Assembly: GCA_017885655.1 (NCBI GenBank)
Contig: JAFNFQ010000057.1
Location: forward strand, 1 to 40,538
Direction of reading: 5' to 3'
Origin: Methanobacteriota archaeon
GTDB lineage: Archaea > Thermoplasmatota > Thermoplasmata > RBG-16-68-12 > JAFNFQ01
Length of the DNA stretch: 40,538 nucleotides
Part shown: positions 5,892 through 13,911 of the stretch, one piece after another
How the letters are laid out: each line of letters begins with the position of its first letter
Position numbering within the stretch: position 1 is the first letter of the stretch
Notes under the pieces: model-generated
What the model saw: only the letters and a program-made list of their open reading frames with translations
Told to the model about the DNA's origin: nothing
Databases searched by the model: none
Position numbers and translations under genes: made by a program

Positions 5892-7829
5892 ATGGTGTTT
5901 CAAGTGTCAAAGATCCTAGGTGAGCATGTTAGAAGAACGAATGGTAGAAAGCGTTGGAGCGTCATCGTCTGCGCGCTTCTCTCCATGGCGATGCTGTCCG
6001 TGCTGTTCACGCCCGGCGGAGTCGCGCCATTCAGTTGGGGAGACACGAGGGCGAGCACCGGTTCGCCGGACTACGATTACGGCGCGATGGCGGGTGCCGG
6101 ACCCAACGGGGAGATCTACGTCGCTTACTGGGCCGAGTCTGTCAGCGGGCCTTCCTACGCGCTGGCGGTGGACCCGGACGGGATCTACCCCGAAGGCGGG
6201 CCAGTATTCACGACCCACACGATGATCAATGAACTTGGCATGGGGACTCTGGTGACTTTCCCCTACTGGAGCGCCGCATTAGCAGTGGCCCCGAACGGTG
6301 ACGTCTATGCGGCATGGAGTGACAACAGGGATACCGTCACGACGGGCACGGACATCAGGGTGGCAAGGAGCACCGACAGCGGCGCCACGTTCGACCCAAG
6401 CGTTGCGATCAGCGACTTCGCGGGCGTCAACTCCGAGGACTACCCGAGCATTGTGGTCGCCCCGAACGGGAATGTCTGGGTCACGTGGGCGGACGACCGG
6501 AACGGCAACTGGGACATCATGGTCTCGATGTCGAACGACGGCGGGGCCACTTGGAGCGCGAACATCGTGGTGAACGATGCCACGGCGAATTTCCGGTGGT
6601 TCTCGAAGCTCGCCATCGACAGCATGGGGTCTGTCTATGTCGCGTGGTCCGACTGGAGGAACGGCCCCGTCAGGACCTACTACGATTTCACCCGCGACAA
6701 CGGAGCGACATGGTACGGCAACACGGAGCTGGCTTCCTTGGGGACCTCGACCGGCCTTCCGGACATCGGGGTGGACGCGCATGACACGATCCACGCGGTC
6801 TGGCAGGACTACACTAACAGGGGCATCTGGTACAGGCACTCCTTCGACCGGGGCCTGACATGGTCGGTGGCGATAAGGCTGGATGACGGGCGCGACTACA
6901 GTGACCCGGCCCCGAGGATCGCTTTCACCGACTACGGCGACGTCTACGTGACCTGGGAGGACAGGGTCGGTGGGACGACTTACGCCAGATATGTCCACGG
7001 CTATGAGTGGGGCATGGATTGGAACGACGAATATACTTACACATCGAGCCAATCCGCCATGCCGACGGTCGCCGTTGACGGCGACAACAACGTGATCTGG
7101 GCGTGGTCGCGAGACGACGGCGCACCGGACAATGACGAAGCCTACATGCTGTTCTGGGACGAGTACCCGCGGATGGTGAAGAACCTCATCGCGACGCCGA
7201 TGGCGACGCCGGGCTCGGTCCGCATCTCGTGGTCACCAAACACTGAGCACGACATCGCAGCGTATCAAATCGCACTCATCGGCGGACAGATGTACTGGAT
7301 CGTGCTTGCCACGCTGCCGTCGACGCAGACGAGCTACGACCTGACGGGGCTCGCGAACGGGCAGTACTCGTATGCCGTAATGGCGGTGGACATCGCCGGA
7401 CAGAACTCCGACCCAGCATTCGTGTCGTTCATTGTGGGGCCGACCGTCCAAGACGCCATCAACGACTTGCAGGACCGGTTTGACCAGCTCAACACGTCGA
7501 TGCACGACGCGATTACCGGCCTGCAGGGAGACCTGCAGAACCTCCAGGATCAGAACACTGCACTTCAGGATCAGAACGATGCACTCCAGGGTCAGCAGAC
7601 CAAGATGAAGGACGACCTCGCGAGCGCGCAGAACCTGAACATGATGCTGATGATAGTGGTCATCGTCCTGCTGATCATCACGATGGCGCTCGCTGCAAGG
7701 AGGCCGAAGGTGAAAGCGCCGGAGCCCGCGCCGTCTCCCGCCGCTCAGCCCCCGCCGCCTCAGCAGTACCAGCAGCCGCCACCGCCGCAGCAGTACCCGC
7801 CGCAGCAGCCACCGTACGCACCACCATAG
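5892..7829 (+). CDS. Membrane-anchored Asp-box (sialidase-like) beta-propeller surface protein
   Basis: About 645 residues. A basic N-terminus and hydrophobic stretch (VIVCALLSMAMLSVLF) form a signal peptide. The following 390 residues carry four Asp-box motifs at even spacing: STDSGATF near 6370, SNDGGATW near 6530, TRDNGATW near 6690 and FDRGLTW near 6843. This indicates a BNR/sialidase-type propeller. I see no sialidase catalytic arginine pattern, so enzyme activity is not claimed. An FN3-like domain (about 7165-7440), a Gln/Leu coiled coil with QDQN-type repeats (7450-7635), one membrane helix (MMLMIVVIVLLIITMALA) and a Pro/Gln-rich cytoplasmic tail follow. It lies opposite to, and between, the E2 and E1-beta genes. 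The start is uncertain within about 30 codons. Confidence 0.75.
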   Translation: MVFQVSKILGEHVRRTNGRKRWSVIVCALLSMAMLSVLFTPGGVAPFSWGDTRASTGSPDYDYGAMAGAGPNGEIYVAYWAESVSGPSYALAVDPDGIYPEGGPVFTTHTMINELGMGTLVTFPYWSAALAVAPNGDVYAAWSDNRDTVTTGTDIRVARSTDSGATFDPSVAISDFAGVNSEDYPSIVVAPNGNVWVTWADDRNGNWDIMVSMSNDGGATWSANIVVNDATANFRWFSKLAIDSMGSVYVAWSDWRNGPVRTYYDFTRDNGATWYGNTELASLGTSTGLPDIGVDAHDTIHAVWQDYTNRGIWYRHSFDRGLTWSVAIRLDDGRDYSDPAPRIAFTDYGDVYVTWEDRVGGTTYARYVHGYEWGMDWNDEYTYTSSQSAMPTVAVDGDNNVIWAWSRDDGAPDNDEAYMLFWDEYPRMVKNLIATPMATPGSVRISWSPNTEHDIAAYQIALIGGQMYWIVLATLPSTQTSYDLTGLANGQYSYAVMAVDIAGQNSDPAFVSFIVGPTVQDAINDLQDRFDQLNTSMHDAITGLQGDLQNLQDQNTALQDQNDALQGQQTKMKDDLASAQNLNMMLMIVVIVLLIITMALAARRPKVKAPEPAPSPAAQPPPPQQYQQPPPPQQYPPQQPPYAPP

Positions 7830-7839
7830 AGCGTTCAAA

Positions 7840-7866
7840 GGAGTGGGGAGATTGCCTCCTCACTCC
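7840..7866 (+). terminator. Hairpin terminator between convergent genes
   Basis: An 11-bp stem (GGAGTGGGGAG / CTCCTCACTCC, one G-T pair) with loop ATTGC. It is followed on the plus strand by a T-rich stretch that includes ATTCTTTTC. It sits just after the Asp-box gene and before the E1-beta stop, so it could serve both. Confidence 0.6.
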
Positions 7867-7892
7867 ACTTTCATTCTTTTCAGTCCTTTCAA

Positions 7893-8867
7893 TCAATAAG
7901 CCATCAGCTTCTCGATCGCCGCAAGGACCTGGTCCGCTCCGGGCATGTACAGCCCCTCGAGCGTGTAGGGGAACGGCGTGTCCAGCCCCGCCACCCTGAT
8001 CACCGGGCCGCGCAGGTACTCCACCGCCTTCTCCGCGACTATCGCCGCGATCTCGGCCCCGTACCCGAGGAACTTTGGCGCCTCGTAGACCACGACTACC
8101 CTGCCGGTCTTCTTCACCGACTTGAGCACGGCATCGACATCGAGAGGCACGAGCGTCCTGAGGTCGACCACCTCTGCGTCCCAGCCCTTCTCCGCAGCCT
8201 TCGCCGCCGCATCGAGGCAGACGCGCGACATGTACCCGTAGGAGAACACGCTCACGTCCTTCCCCTCCCGCCTCACCGCCGCGGAACTCAGGGGGACTGT
8301 GTAGTCGCCTTCGGGGACCTCCTCCTTGAACGCGCGGTAGATCCTCTTGGGCTCCAGGAACATCACGGGGTCAGGGTCGCGGATGGAGGAGATGAGCAGC
8401 CCCTTCGTGTCTGCAGGCGTGCTCGGCACGACCACCTTCAGCCCGGGGGTGTGGCAGAAGTAGGTCTCGCTGCTCTGCGAGTGGTACAGCCCGCCCTTGA
8501 TGCCGCCGCCGAAGGGCGCGCGGATGACCATCGGGACCGAGTACGTCCCGCCGGACCTGTAGCGCATCTTCGCCGCCTCGTTCACGATCTGGTCGAAGGC
8601 GGGATAGATGAAGTCGAGGAACTGAATCTCCGCCACCGGCCTCAGGCCTTTGAGCGCCATGCCGATCGCCGCACCGGTGATCGCCGACTCCGCGAGGGGC
8701 GTGTCCATGACCCTCTTCGGCCCGAACTCGTCCAGCAGGCCCTCCGTGCACCTGAAGACCCCGCCGTTCCTGCCGACGTCCTCGCCGAGAACGACGACGC
8801 GCTCGTCCCTCCTCATCTCCTCGCGCAGAGCGCTGTTCACCGCCTGCACGATGTTCATCATCGGCAT
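7893..8867 (-). CDS. 2-oxoacid dehydrogenase E1 component, beta subunit
   Basis: A 324-residue protein of the usual length for E1-beta (pyruvate, branched-chain or acetoin dehydrogenase type). Hallmarks are VVVLGEDVGRNGGVFRCTEG and DTPLAESAITGAAIGMAL. APFGGGIKGGLYHSQSSE, PADTKGLLISSIRDPDPVMF and a C-terminal transketolase domain (VVDLRTLVPLD, VVVYEAPKFLGYGAEIAA) follow. With E1-alpha it performs ThDP-dependent decarboxylation and acyl transfer to E2. E1-alpha normally sits directly upstream; here that place is taken by a TPR gene 3 nt away. Substrate cannot be decided from this subunit. Confidence 0.95.
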   Translation of the reverse strand: MPMMNIVQAVNSALREEMRRDERVVVLGEDVGRNGGVFRCTEGLLDEFGPKRVMDTPLAESAITGAAIGMALKGLRPVAEIQFLDFIYPAFDQIVNEAAKMRYRSGGTYSVPMVIRAPFGGGIKGGLYHSQSSETYFCHTPGLKVVVPSTPADTKGLLISSIRDPDPVMFLEPKRIYRAFKEEVPEGDYTVPLSSAAVRREGKDVSVFSYGYMSRVCLDAAAKAAEKGWDAEVVDLRTLVPLDVDAVLKSVKKTGRVVVVYEAPKFLGYGAEIAAIVAEKAVEYLRGPVIRVAGLDTPFPYTLEGLYMPGADQVLAAIEKLMAY

Positions 8868-8870
8868 TGT

Positions 8871-9503
8871 TCACGTCTCCCCGCGTTCGAAGAACGGATA
8901 GTCGAATTCGTCCTTCTTCAAACCGAGGAGTTCTTTAAACCTATTGTCCCCCGCCAAAGCGGCGAAGTCTGGCTGGTCGCTGAGGTTCTCCTTGAGTTCT
9001 GGCTGGAGCTCCACCGCCCTCTTCAGTATCGAGAGGGCCTCGTCGTGCTCCCCCCTGCGAGCGAAGATGCGCGCGAGCCCGTAGTGGCTGAAGCCCCTCT
9101 TCCCGTCCAGCTTTATCGCCTCCTTCATCGCCTTCTCAGCCCTCTCAAGGTCGCCCAGGTTCAGCAGGTCTGACGCCAGGTTGTGCCACCTCTGCGCGTC
9201 GGACGGGTCCGCGTCCACCGCCGCCTCGTGGCACTTGACCGCCTCGTCGTACCTCCCCTGGAACGAGTAGCACGAGGCGAGGAATATCAGCGCCTCGAAG
9301 TTGCCCGGCTCCTTGCGCACGATGCTTTCGAGGACAGATGCCGCGGCCACGAAGTTGCCGTTGCGGAACATGTCCCTGGCGGTGGAGAATTCCCTGCTCG
9401 GTCGCCTTGCAGGCGGGTCGCTGGCCTTCGCCTCCTTCTTGGCGGGCTTCTTCGCGCTCGCTTTCCCGGCCTGCTTCTTGGTCACCGACCTCACCGAGCA
9501 CAT
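8871..9503 (-). CDS. TPR-repeat protein with Lys/Ala-rich N-terminus
   Basis: A 210-residue protein. Residues 1-40 are basic and disordered (KKQAGKASAKKPAKKEAK). From about 43 to 170 there are three to four TPR units, for example ARDMFRNGNFVAAASVLESI, YDEAVKCHEAAVDADP, ERAEKAMKEAIKLD and HDEALSILKRAVELQP. It presumably mediates protein contacts in the cytoplasm. It ends 3 nt before the E1-beta start, so the two are one transcript, but no functional link to the dehydrogenase is known to me. A GTG at 9485 is an alternative start. Confidence 0.8.
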   Translation of the reverse strand: MCSVRSVTKKQAGKASAKKPAKKEAKASDPPARRPSREFSTARDMFRNGNFVAAASVLESIVRKEPGNFEALIFLASCYSFQGRYDEAVKCHEAAVDADPSDAQRWHNLASDLLNLGDLERAEKAMKEAIKLDGKRGFSHYGLARIFARRGEHDEALSILKRAVELQPELKENLSDQPDFAALAGDNRFKELLGLKKDEFDYPFFERGET

Positions 9504-9505
9504 CG

Positions 9506-9574
9506 CCCCTGTTCAGGGGTAACCACCCCTTTTCGGGCCGTGCGACCGTCCCAATGAGCGGTAGTTTTAAAAAG
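9506..9574. promoter_or_regulatory. Divergent promoter region with palindrome
   Basis: TTTTAAAAAG at 9565-9574 is A-T rich on both strands. It lies about 25-34 bp before the GTG of the DNA ligase, giving a leaderless transcript, and about 60 bp before the TPR start. A palindrome CCCCTG-TT-CAGGGG at 9506-9519 sits next to the TPR start and could be an operator. Confidence 0.5.
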
Positions 9575-9598
9575 ATTGTTGTGTGAGTTGTCATCCGC

Positions 9599-11245
9599 GT
9601 GAATAACGACGGCGGTTTGCAGGGGAAAGGGCGGGCGGACTCGCCGGCGGTGGCAGAGGGGGCCAGGTTCTCCAGGCTGGCGGAGGTCTGCTCGGCTCTC
9701 AGGGCGACGTCGAAGAGGCTGGAGAAGAGGGCGATCATCGCCGATTTCCTGAAGGGGCTGAGGAACGACGAGGTCTCCGCGGCAACATTGCTCATCGTCG
9801 GGAGGATGTTCCCCGAGACGGACAAGAAGGCGCTAAATCTCGGGTGGGCGACGATCAAGAAGAGCCTTGGCGGCACTCGTCAGGCGACTCTCGAGATGTC
9901 CCCCCTCACAATCCTCGAGGTGCAGGAAGCGCTAAGGCGGATCGCCGCAGCCTCGGGAGAGGAGTCGATGAAGGCGAAGAGGCGCATCCTGGACAGCCTC
10001 CTAGGGCGGGCCTCGGACGAGGAGAGGGACGTCATCCTCCAGAACATCTTCGGGGAGATGAGGCACGGGGTGAACGAGGGCGTGATGCTCGAGGCTCTCG
10101 CCGACGCGTCCGGGGCGGACAAGGAGAGCGTCAGGACGGCGAACATGCTGTGCGGGGACATCGGCCTGGTCGCCGAGGTCGCGCTGACGCGAGGGGCGGA
10201 GGGCTTGCGGGACATCCAGCTGTCGCTCTTCACCCCGATCAAGCCGATGCTCGCGGAGGACACGGGCGGGGACTTCGCAGGCGCGCTCAAGGAGCACGGC
10301 GGGAGGACAGCGGTGGAGTTCAAGCTCGATGGCGCGAGGATACAGATTCACAAGCGCGGCGGTGAGGTCAGGGTTTTCAGCAGGAGGCTCTCCGACGTGA
10401 CCGAGAGCGTCCCGGAGATCGTGTCTCTCGCGCACAAGTTCAAGGGGGACTCGATGCTGGTCGAGGGCGAGGTGGTCGCCGTTGACCGCGGCGGGAGACC
10501 ATTGCCTTTCCAGGACCTAATGCGCCGTTTCGGGAGGGTGCACGACATCGAGGCAGCGATGGCGGAGATTCCCCTGGAGCCGCACCTGTTCGACATCTTG
10601 TACCTGGACGGGCGGCTCTTGATCGGCGAGACCTACGAGTCGCGCTGGGCCACGCTCGCATCCGTCGCCCCCCCGGACCTGCTGGTCGAGCGATTGATCA
10701 GCGAAAGGACGGAGGAGATCGAGGCCTTTCTCAGGCGGGCTCTCGAGGAGGGGCACGAGGGCCTGATGGCGAAGCGGCTGGACGGCAGGTACACGCCGGG
10801 GAAGCGCGGCAAGCTATGGCTCAAGATCAAGCCCGCTGAGACGATCGACGTGGTGATCGTGGCGGCTGAATGGGGGTACGGGCGCAGGCGGGGATGGTTG
10901 AGCAACTACCACCTCGCGGTCAGGGACGGAGAGGGCTTCGCGATGATCGGGAAGACGTTCAAGGGTCTGACGGACCAGGAGTTCGAGTGGATGACGAAGA
11001 AGCTCCAGGGTATCACGACCTCGGATGAGCGATGGGGCGTGCGCGTCAGGCCGGAGCTCGTCGTCGAGGTGGACTACAACGAGATACAGAAGAGCCCTCG
11101 GTACGAGTCGGGGTTCGCCCTGAGGTTCGCGCGCGTCAAGCGGATCAGGGAGGACAAGGGGCCGGGAGAGGCCGACACGCTTGACCGCCTGAAGCAGATG
11201 TACGAGAAGCAGTTCGAGAGGAAGGGGCGCGTGGCGGAGCCTTAG
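9599..11245 (+). CDS. lig: ATP-dependent DNA ligase
   Basis: A 548-residue protein of typical archaeal length. The N-terminal DNA-binding domain spans about 1-210. The adenylation domain has motif I as EFKLDGARIQIHKRG with nucleophile K242. Further motifs are VFSRRLSDVTE, LVEGEVVAVD, EGLMAKRLDGRYTPGKRGKL and WLKIKP. The C-terminal OB domain ends with FALRFARVKRIREDK. It seals nicks in replication and repair in three steps through an AMP-lysine intermediate. The GTG start at 9599 lies one TATA spacing from TTTTAAAAAG, so translation is probably leaderless. The gene is convergent with the transporter, overlapping by 4 nt. Confidence 0.95.
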   Translation: MNNDGGLQGKGRADSPAVAEGARFSRLAEVCSALRATSKRLEKRAIIADFLKGLRNDEVSAATLLIVGRMFPETDKKALNLGWATIKKSLGGTRQATLEMSPLTILEVQEALRRIAAASGEESMKAKRRILDSLLGRASDEERDVILQNIFGEMRHGVNEGVMLEALADASGADKESVRTANMLCGDIGLVAEVALTRGAEGLRDIQLSLFTPIKPMLAEDTGGDFAGALKEHGGRTAVEFKLDGARIQIHKRGGEVRVFSRRLSDVTESVPEIVSLAHKFKGDSMLVEGEVVAVDRGGRPLPFQDLMRRFGRVHDIEAAMAEIPLEPHLFDILYLDGRLLIGETYESRWATLASVAPPDLLVERLISERTEEIEAFLRRALEEGHEGLMAKRLDGRYTPGKRGKLWLKIKPAETIDVVIVAAEWGYGRRRGWLSNYHLAVRDGEGFAMIGKTFKGLTDQEFEWMTKKLQGITTSDERWGVRVRPELVVEVDYNEIQKSPRYESGFALRFARVKRIREDKGPGEADTLDRLKQMYEKQFERKGRVAEP

Positions 11246-12141
11246 GTGGTGACGGCGGTCTTCCGCAGAATCTTCGATTGGCCCCTCACGGTCAGATAGA
11301 TCCCACACACTGCCGCGAGCCCGCCGAACACGACGAGAACACCAGGCGTCTCGCCGAGCACGAGCCAGGCGAGTATCGACGCGCCGATCGGCTCGCCGAC
11401 GAGGCTGACAGAGACAACAGGAGCGGTGACGTACTTGAGAGCCCAGTTGTAGAGGGTGTGCCCGCCGATCTGGGAAACGAGGGCCATGGCGGCGAAGAGG
11501 CCCAGCTCCCGCCAGAGGTCGCCGCTCGGCCTCATGTCGTCGGTGACGAATGCCGCCACGATGAGGAAAAAAGCAGCGGATGCGTACACCACGAAGACAT
11601 AGGTGAGGAGGGAGATGCGCTGGCGGAACCGCCTCCCCGCAAGGAGGTAGATTCCCGCCATGACGCCGCCGCCGAAGGCGAGCAGGTCCCCGCCAAATGT
11701 CGATGCGGACAGGCCGTAGTCCCCGACCGCGATCAGGGTCACCCCCGCCAGACCGATGGCGATCCCCGCCGCGGTGACGGAGTTCACCCTCTCCTTGAGC
11801 ACCATGTGCGAGACAACCGCCACGAGAATCGGGTGCGATGTGACGAGCACGACCGAGCTCGCGACGCTCACGCCCTCGACCTTCAGAGACGTGATCCAGA
11901 GCGCGAAGTGGATCGCGAGGACGCCCCCGATCCCGATCATCAGGAGTATGTCGCGCGTCCCCAGCTTGCTGAGTTCCTGCCTCTGGCGGGCCAGGGCGAA
12001 CGGAGCCACCATGATCGTCGCGAACATCAGGCGGTATGCCGCGATCACCAAAGGTGACGACTCGGAGAGCCTGATGAAAATGGACGCGAAGGAGACCGCA
12101 ACGATCGCCACCGCGATTGCGGCGTAGGGCGAAGAACGCAC
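11242..12141 (-). CDS. EamA-family (DMT superfamily) transporter
   Basis: A 299-residue membrane protein with about ten hydrophobic segments in two homologous EamA halves. The first half includes FASIFIRLSESSPLVIAAYR and ends with ERVNSVTAAGIAIGLAGVTL. The second includes LLAFGGGVMAGIYLLAGR and ends with LGETPGVLVVFGGLAAVCGI. These are typical drug/metabolite exporter signatures in the cell membrane. The substrate cannot be predicted. It stands alone, convergent with the ligase. Confidence 0.9.
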   Translation of the reverse strand: MRSSPYAAIAVAIVAVSFASIFIRLSESSPLVIAAYRLMFATIMVAPFALARQRQELSKLGTRDILLMIGIGGVLAIHFALWITSLKVEGVSVASSVVLVTSHPILVAVVSHMVLKERVNSVTAAGIAIGLAGVTLIAVGDYGLSASTFGGDLLAFGGGVMAGIYLLAGRRFRQRISLLTYVFVVYASAAFFLIVAAFVTDDMRPSGDLWRELGLFAAMALVSQIGGHTLYNWALKYVTAPVVSVSLVGEPIGASILAWLVLGETPGVLVVFGGLAAVCGIYLTVRGQSKILRKTAVTT

Positions 12142-12192
12142 GGCGCCGCTACATGCTCGGTGATAATTAGCTTTGGCGAGGAGAAGCGCTCC

Positions 12193-12360
12193 TCAGCCGG
12201 AACCCTCGAACTCTTCCTGGAGGTCGATGATGACCTGCTCCAGGACCTCCTCGAAGTTGCCTGCCTTGTACTCCCTGAGGCCGCCCAGCTCGCTCTGGAT
12301 GCGAGCGATGAAGTTGTTCGAGCTCTTCAGGAACTCGACGTTAACAAGCGACTCTTCCAT
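12193..12360 (-). CDS. Small helical protein, 55 aa
   Basis: This short frame starts at an ATG preceded by GGGAGGA at good spacing. A TATA-like CTTATATAC (minus strand) lies at about 12434-12442. The product is acidic and predicted helical (SNNFIARIQSELGGLREYKA, then NFEEVLEQVIIDLQEEFEG), with no cysteines and no membrane segment. The ribosome site, TATA and helical pattern support a real gene. I do not recognise the family. It is followed divergently by the EamA gene's start region. Confidence 0.65.
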   Translation of the reverse strand: MEESLVNVEFLKSSNNFIARIQSELGGLREYKAGNFEEVLEQVIIDLQEEFEGSG

Positions 12361-12490
12361 CGTTTTTCCTCCCGAGAGACTTTGTCCAGCACGTCCCCGG
12401 AGCGCGCTCGATTTCTTGCGTATAAGGGTGCCGTATATAAGTGTTGCGAGATTGTGGTTGCCGACTGAGAACGACGAGACCCGGCTCGGC

Positions 12491-13024
12491 TCAACTGACC
12501 GCGTCGAGCACGGCCGCGTTTCGTTCGAGGAGGGCGATCTGCCGCGGCTCGAATGCCCTGTCGTCCAGGGATATGAAGAGGACCGCCTGACGCTGCATCA
12601 CCAGCTCGTTCAGGTACTCCACGAACTTGAGCACGCGCCCGAAGTCATTGTGGACCATGAGGTACTCGATGCCGTCGAGGAGCATCGCGCTCTTGCCGCT
12701 GTCCTGCAGGAAGAGCCCGGCCACGTTCGTTATGCTGCTCAGGTTGTGCGGGTCGATGTAGTCCTTCCCCAGCGTGGTCGAGAGCCAGACGAGCCGCACT
12801 CCATTGAGGTTGTACTTCCTGAGCACGTTGTCGGGGTGCTGGCGGGTGATTACCAGGCCAGAATAGCCGCGCCCGATCATCTTGACGAAGTGGCTCATCG
12901 CGCCGTCGGGCTTCCTCTCCTTGATGATGTACGACCTGCCCTCCTCCGGCTCCTTGCGGCGCCCGAATAGCAACGATTGGAATAGCTCATCCTCGCCTGC
13001 GACGAGGAGGAGGAACGGCAGCAT
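12491..13024 (-). CDS. DUF835 domain protein
   Basis: A 177-residue protein. Residues of about 30-170 match the DUF835 pattern found in many euryarchaea. Marks include SYIIKERKPDGAMSHFVKMI, YSGLVITRQHPDNVLRKY, VWLSTTLGKDYIDPHNLSSI and SAMLLDGIEYLMVHNDFGRV. The Asp-Gly-Ile-Glu-Tyr-Leu stretch is the strongest family mark. DUF835 is often found in signalling proteins and has a RecA/KaiC-like appearance, but its function is unknown. A TATA-like GTATATGAGG lies at about 13057-13066. It is a single gene, divergent from the purine-salvage operon. Confidence 0.8.
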   Translation of the reverse strand: MLPFLLLVAGEDELFQSLLFGRRKEPEEGRSYIIKERKPDGAMSHFVKMIGRGYSGLVITRQHPDNVLRKYNLNGVRLVWLSTTLGKDYIDPHNLSSITNVAGLFLQDSGKSAMLLDGIEYLMVHNDFGRVLKFVEYLNELVMQRQAVLFISLDDRAFEPRQIALLERNAAVLDAVS

Positions 13025-13154
13025 GCTTTGTCAGCTCTGAACTACCCCAGCTTGCCTCATATACGTATCGCGAACAGAATCGAGGCTGATATCAGGCACT
13101 CCATAGAACGGGAGAAGTGGCCTCGTGTCAGGGAACGCTCTCTCGGTCCCCGCA

Positions 13155-13164
13155 AAGATTTATG
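13155..13164 (+). promoter_or_regulatory. TATA box of the purine-salvage operon
   Basis: AGATTTATGA lies about 26-30 bp before the ATG at 13189. The spacing implies a leaderless mRNA and supports the shorter start for the phosphorylase. Confidence 0.5.
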
Positions 13165-13188
13165 ACAAAACAGGGCCTTGCAGCGCGC

Positions 13189-13911
13189 ATGAAGGTCAAG
13201 GTCCTGGGGATCCTTGGGGGCTCGGGGCTCTACGAGGCTTCCTTCTTCGACAAGGTGAGCGAGAAGATCGTGAAGACGCCCTTCGGCGAGCCGTCGGATC
13301 GGCTGCAGATAGGCGAGGTGGACGAGCTCCGCGTCGCCTTCATCCCCCGCCACGGGAGGAAGCACACCATCCCCGCAAACCTGATCAACCACAAGGCGAA
13401 CATTCACGCGCTGAAGAGGGAGGGCGTCTCGCACATCCTCGCTTCGTCATCGGCCGGGTCCCTGAAGAAGAACATCAAGCCGGGCGAGTTCGTCGTCCCG
13501 GACGACTTCCTCGGATTCTGGAACATACCCACGCTCAGACAGGACGTGCACCACGCGACGCCGGTGCTCGACGCGGGACTCAGGCGGGTCCTGAAGACAA
13601 CGGCCGCAAAGGCGGGCGCGAGCGTCCACGACGGCGGGACCTACATACAGACCTCAGGCCCGCGCCTGGAGACGCGGGCGGAGATCAGGTTCTTCAAGGA
13701 CTACGGGGACGTGCTCGGGATGACCATGGCCTCCGAGGCGACGCTCGCCTGCGAGGTCGACATCGGATATGCGTCTCTCTGCACGGTCGATAACTACTGC
13801 AACGGCATAACGTCCGAGGTCCTCACCTACGAGGAGATAGTCCGCCGGCAGAAGGAGAATGCGGGCAGGCTGGGTCGCGCGATGCGCGCCGCGGTGGAGA
13901 TGTTGGCTTGA
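13189..13911 (+). CDS. MTA/MTI-type purine nucleoside phosphorylase (probably 6-oxopurine specific)
   Basis: A 240-residue protein of the MTAP/PNP family. Phosphate and ribose motifs are visible: GILGGSGLYE (7-16), PRHGRKH (53-59), SSSAGSLKKNIKPGEFVVPD (86-105), GGTYIQTSGPRLETRAE (149-165) and MTMASEA (179-185). In adenine-specific MTA phosphorylases the base loop reads like DYDCW. Here it is DNYCN (201-205), with Asn where Asp is expected, which favours a 6-oxopurine such as 5'-methylthioinosine. The adjacent deaminase and hypoxanthine phosphoribosyltransferase agree with that. The start at 13189 fits the family N-terminus and the TATA spacing; the open frame extends to 13117. It overlaps the deaminase by 4 nt. 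Confidence 0.9.
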   Translation: MKVKVLGILGGSGLYEASFFDKVSEKIVKTPFGEPSDRLQIGEVDELRVAFIPRHGRKHTIPANLINHKANIHALKREGVSHILASSSAGSLKKNIKPGEFVVPDDFLGFWNIPTLRQDVHHATPVLDAGLRRVLKTTAAKAGASVHDGGTYIQTSGPRLETRAEIRFFKDYGDVLGMTMASEATLACEVDIGYASLCTVDNYCNGITSEVLTYEEIVRRQKENAGRLGRAMRAAVEMLA

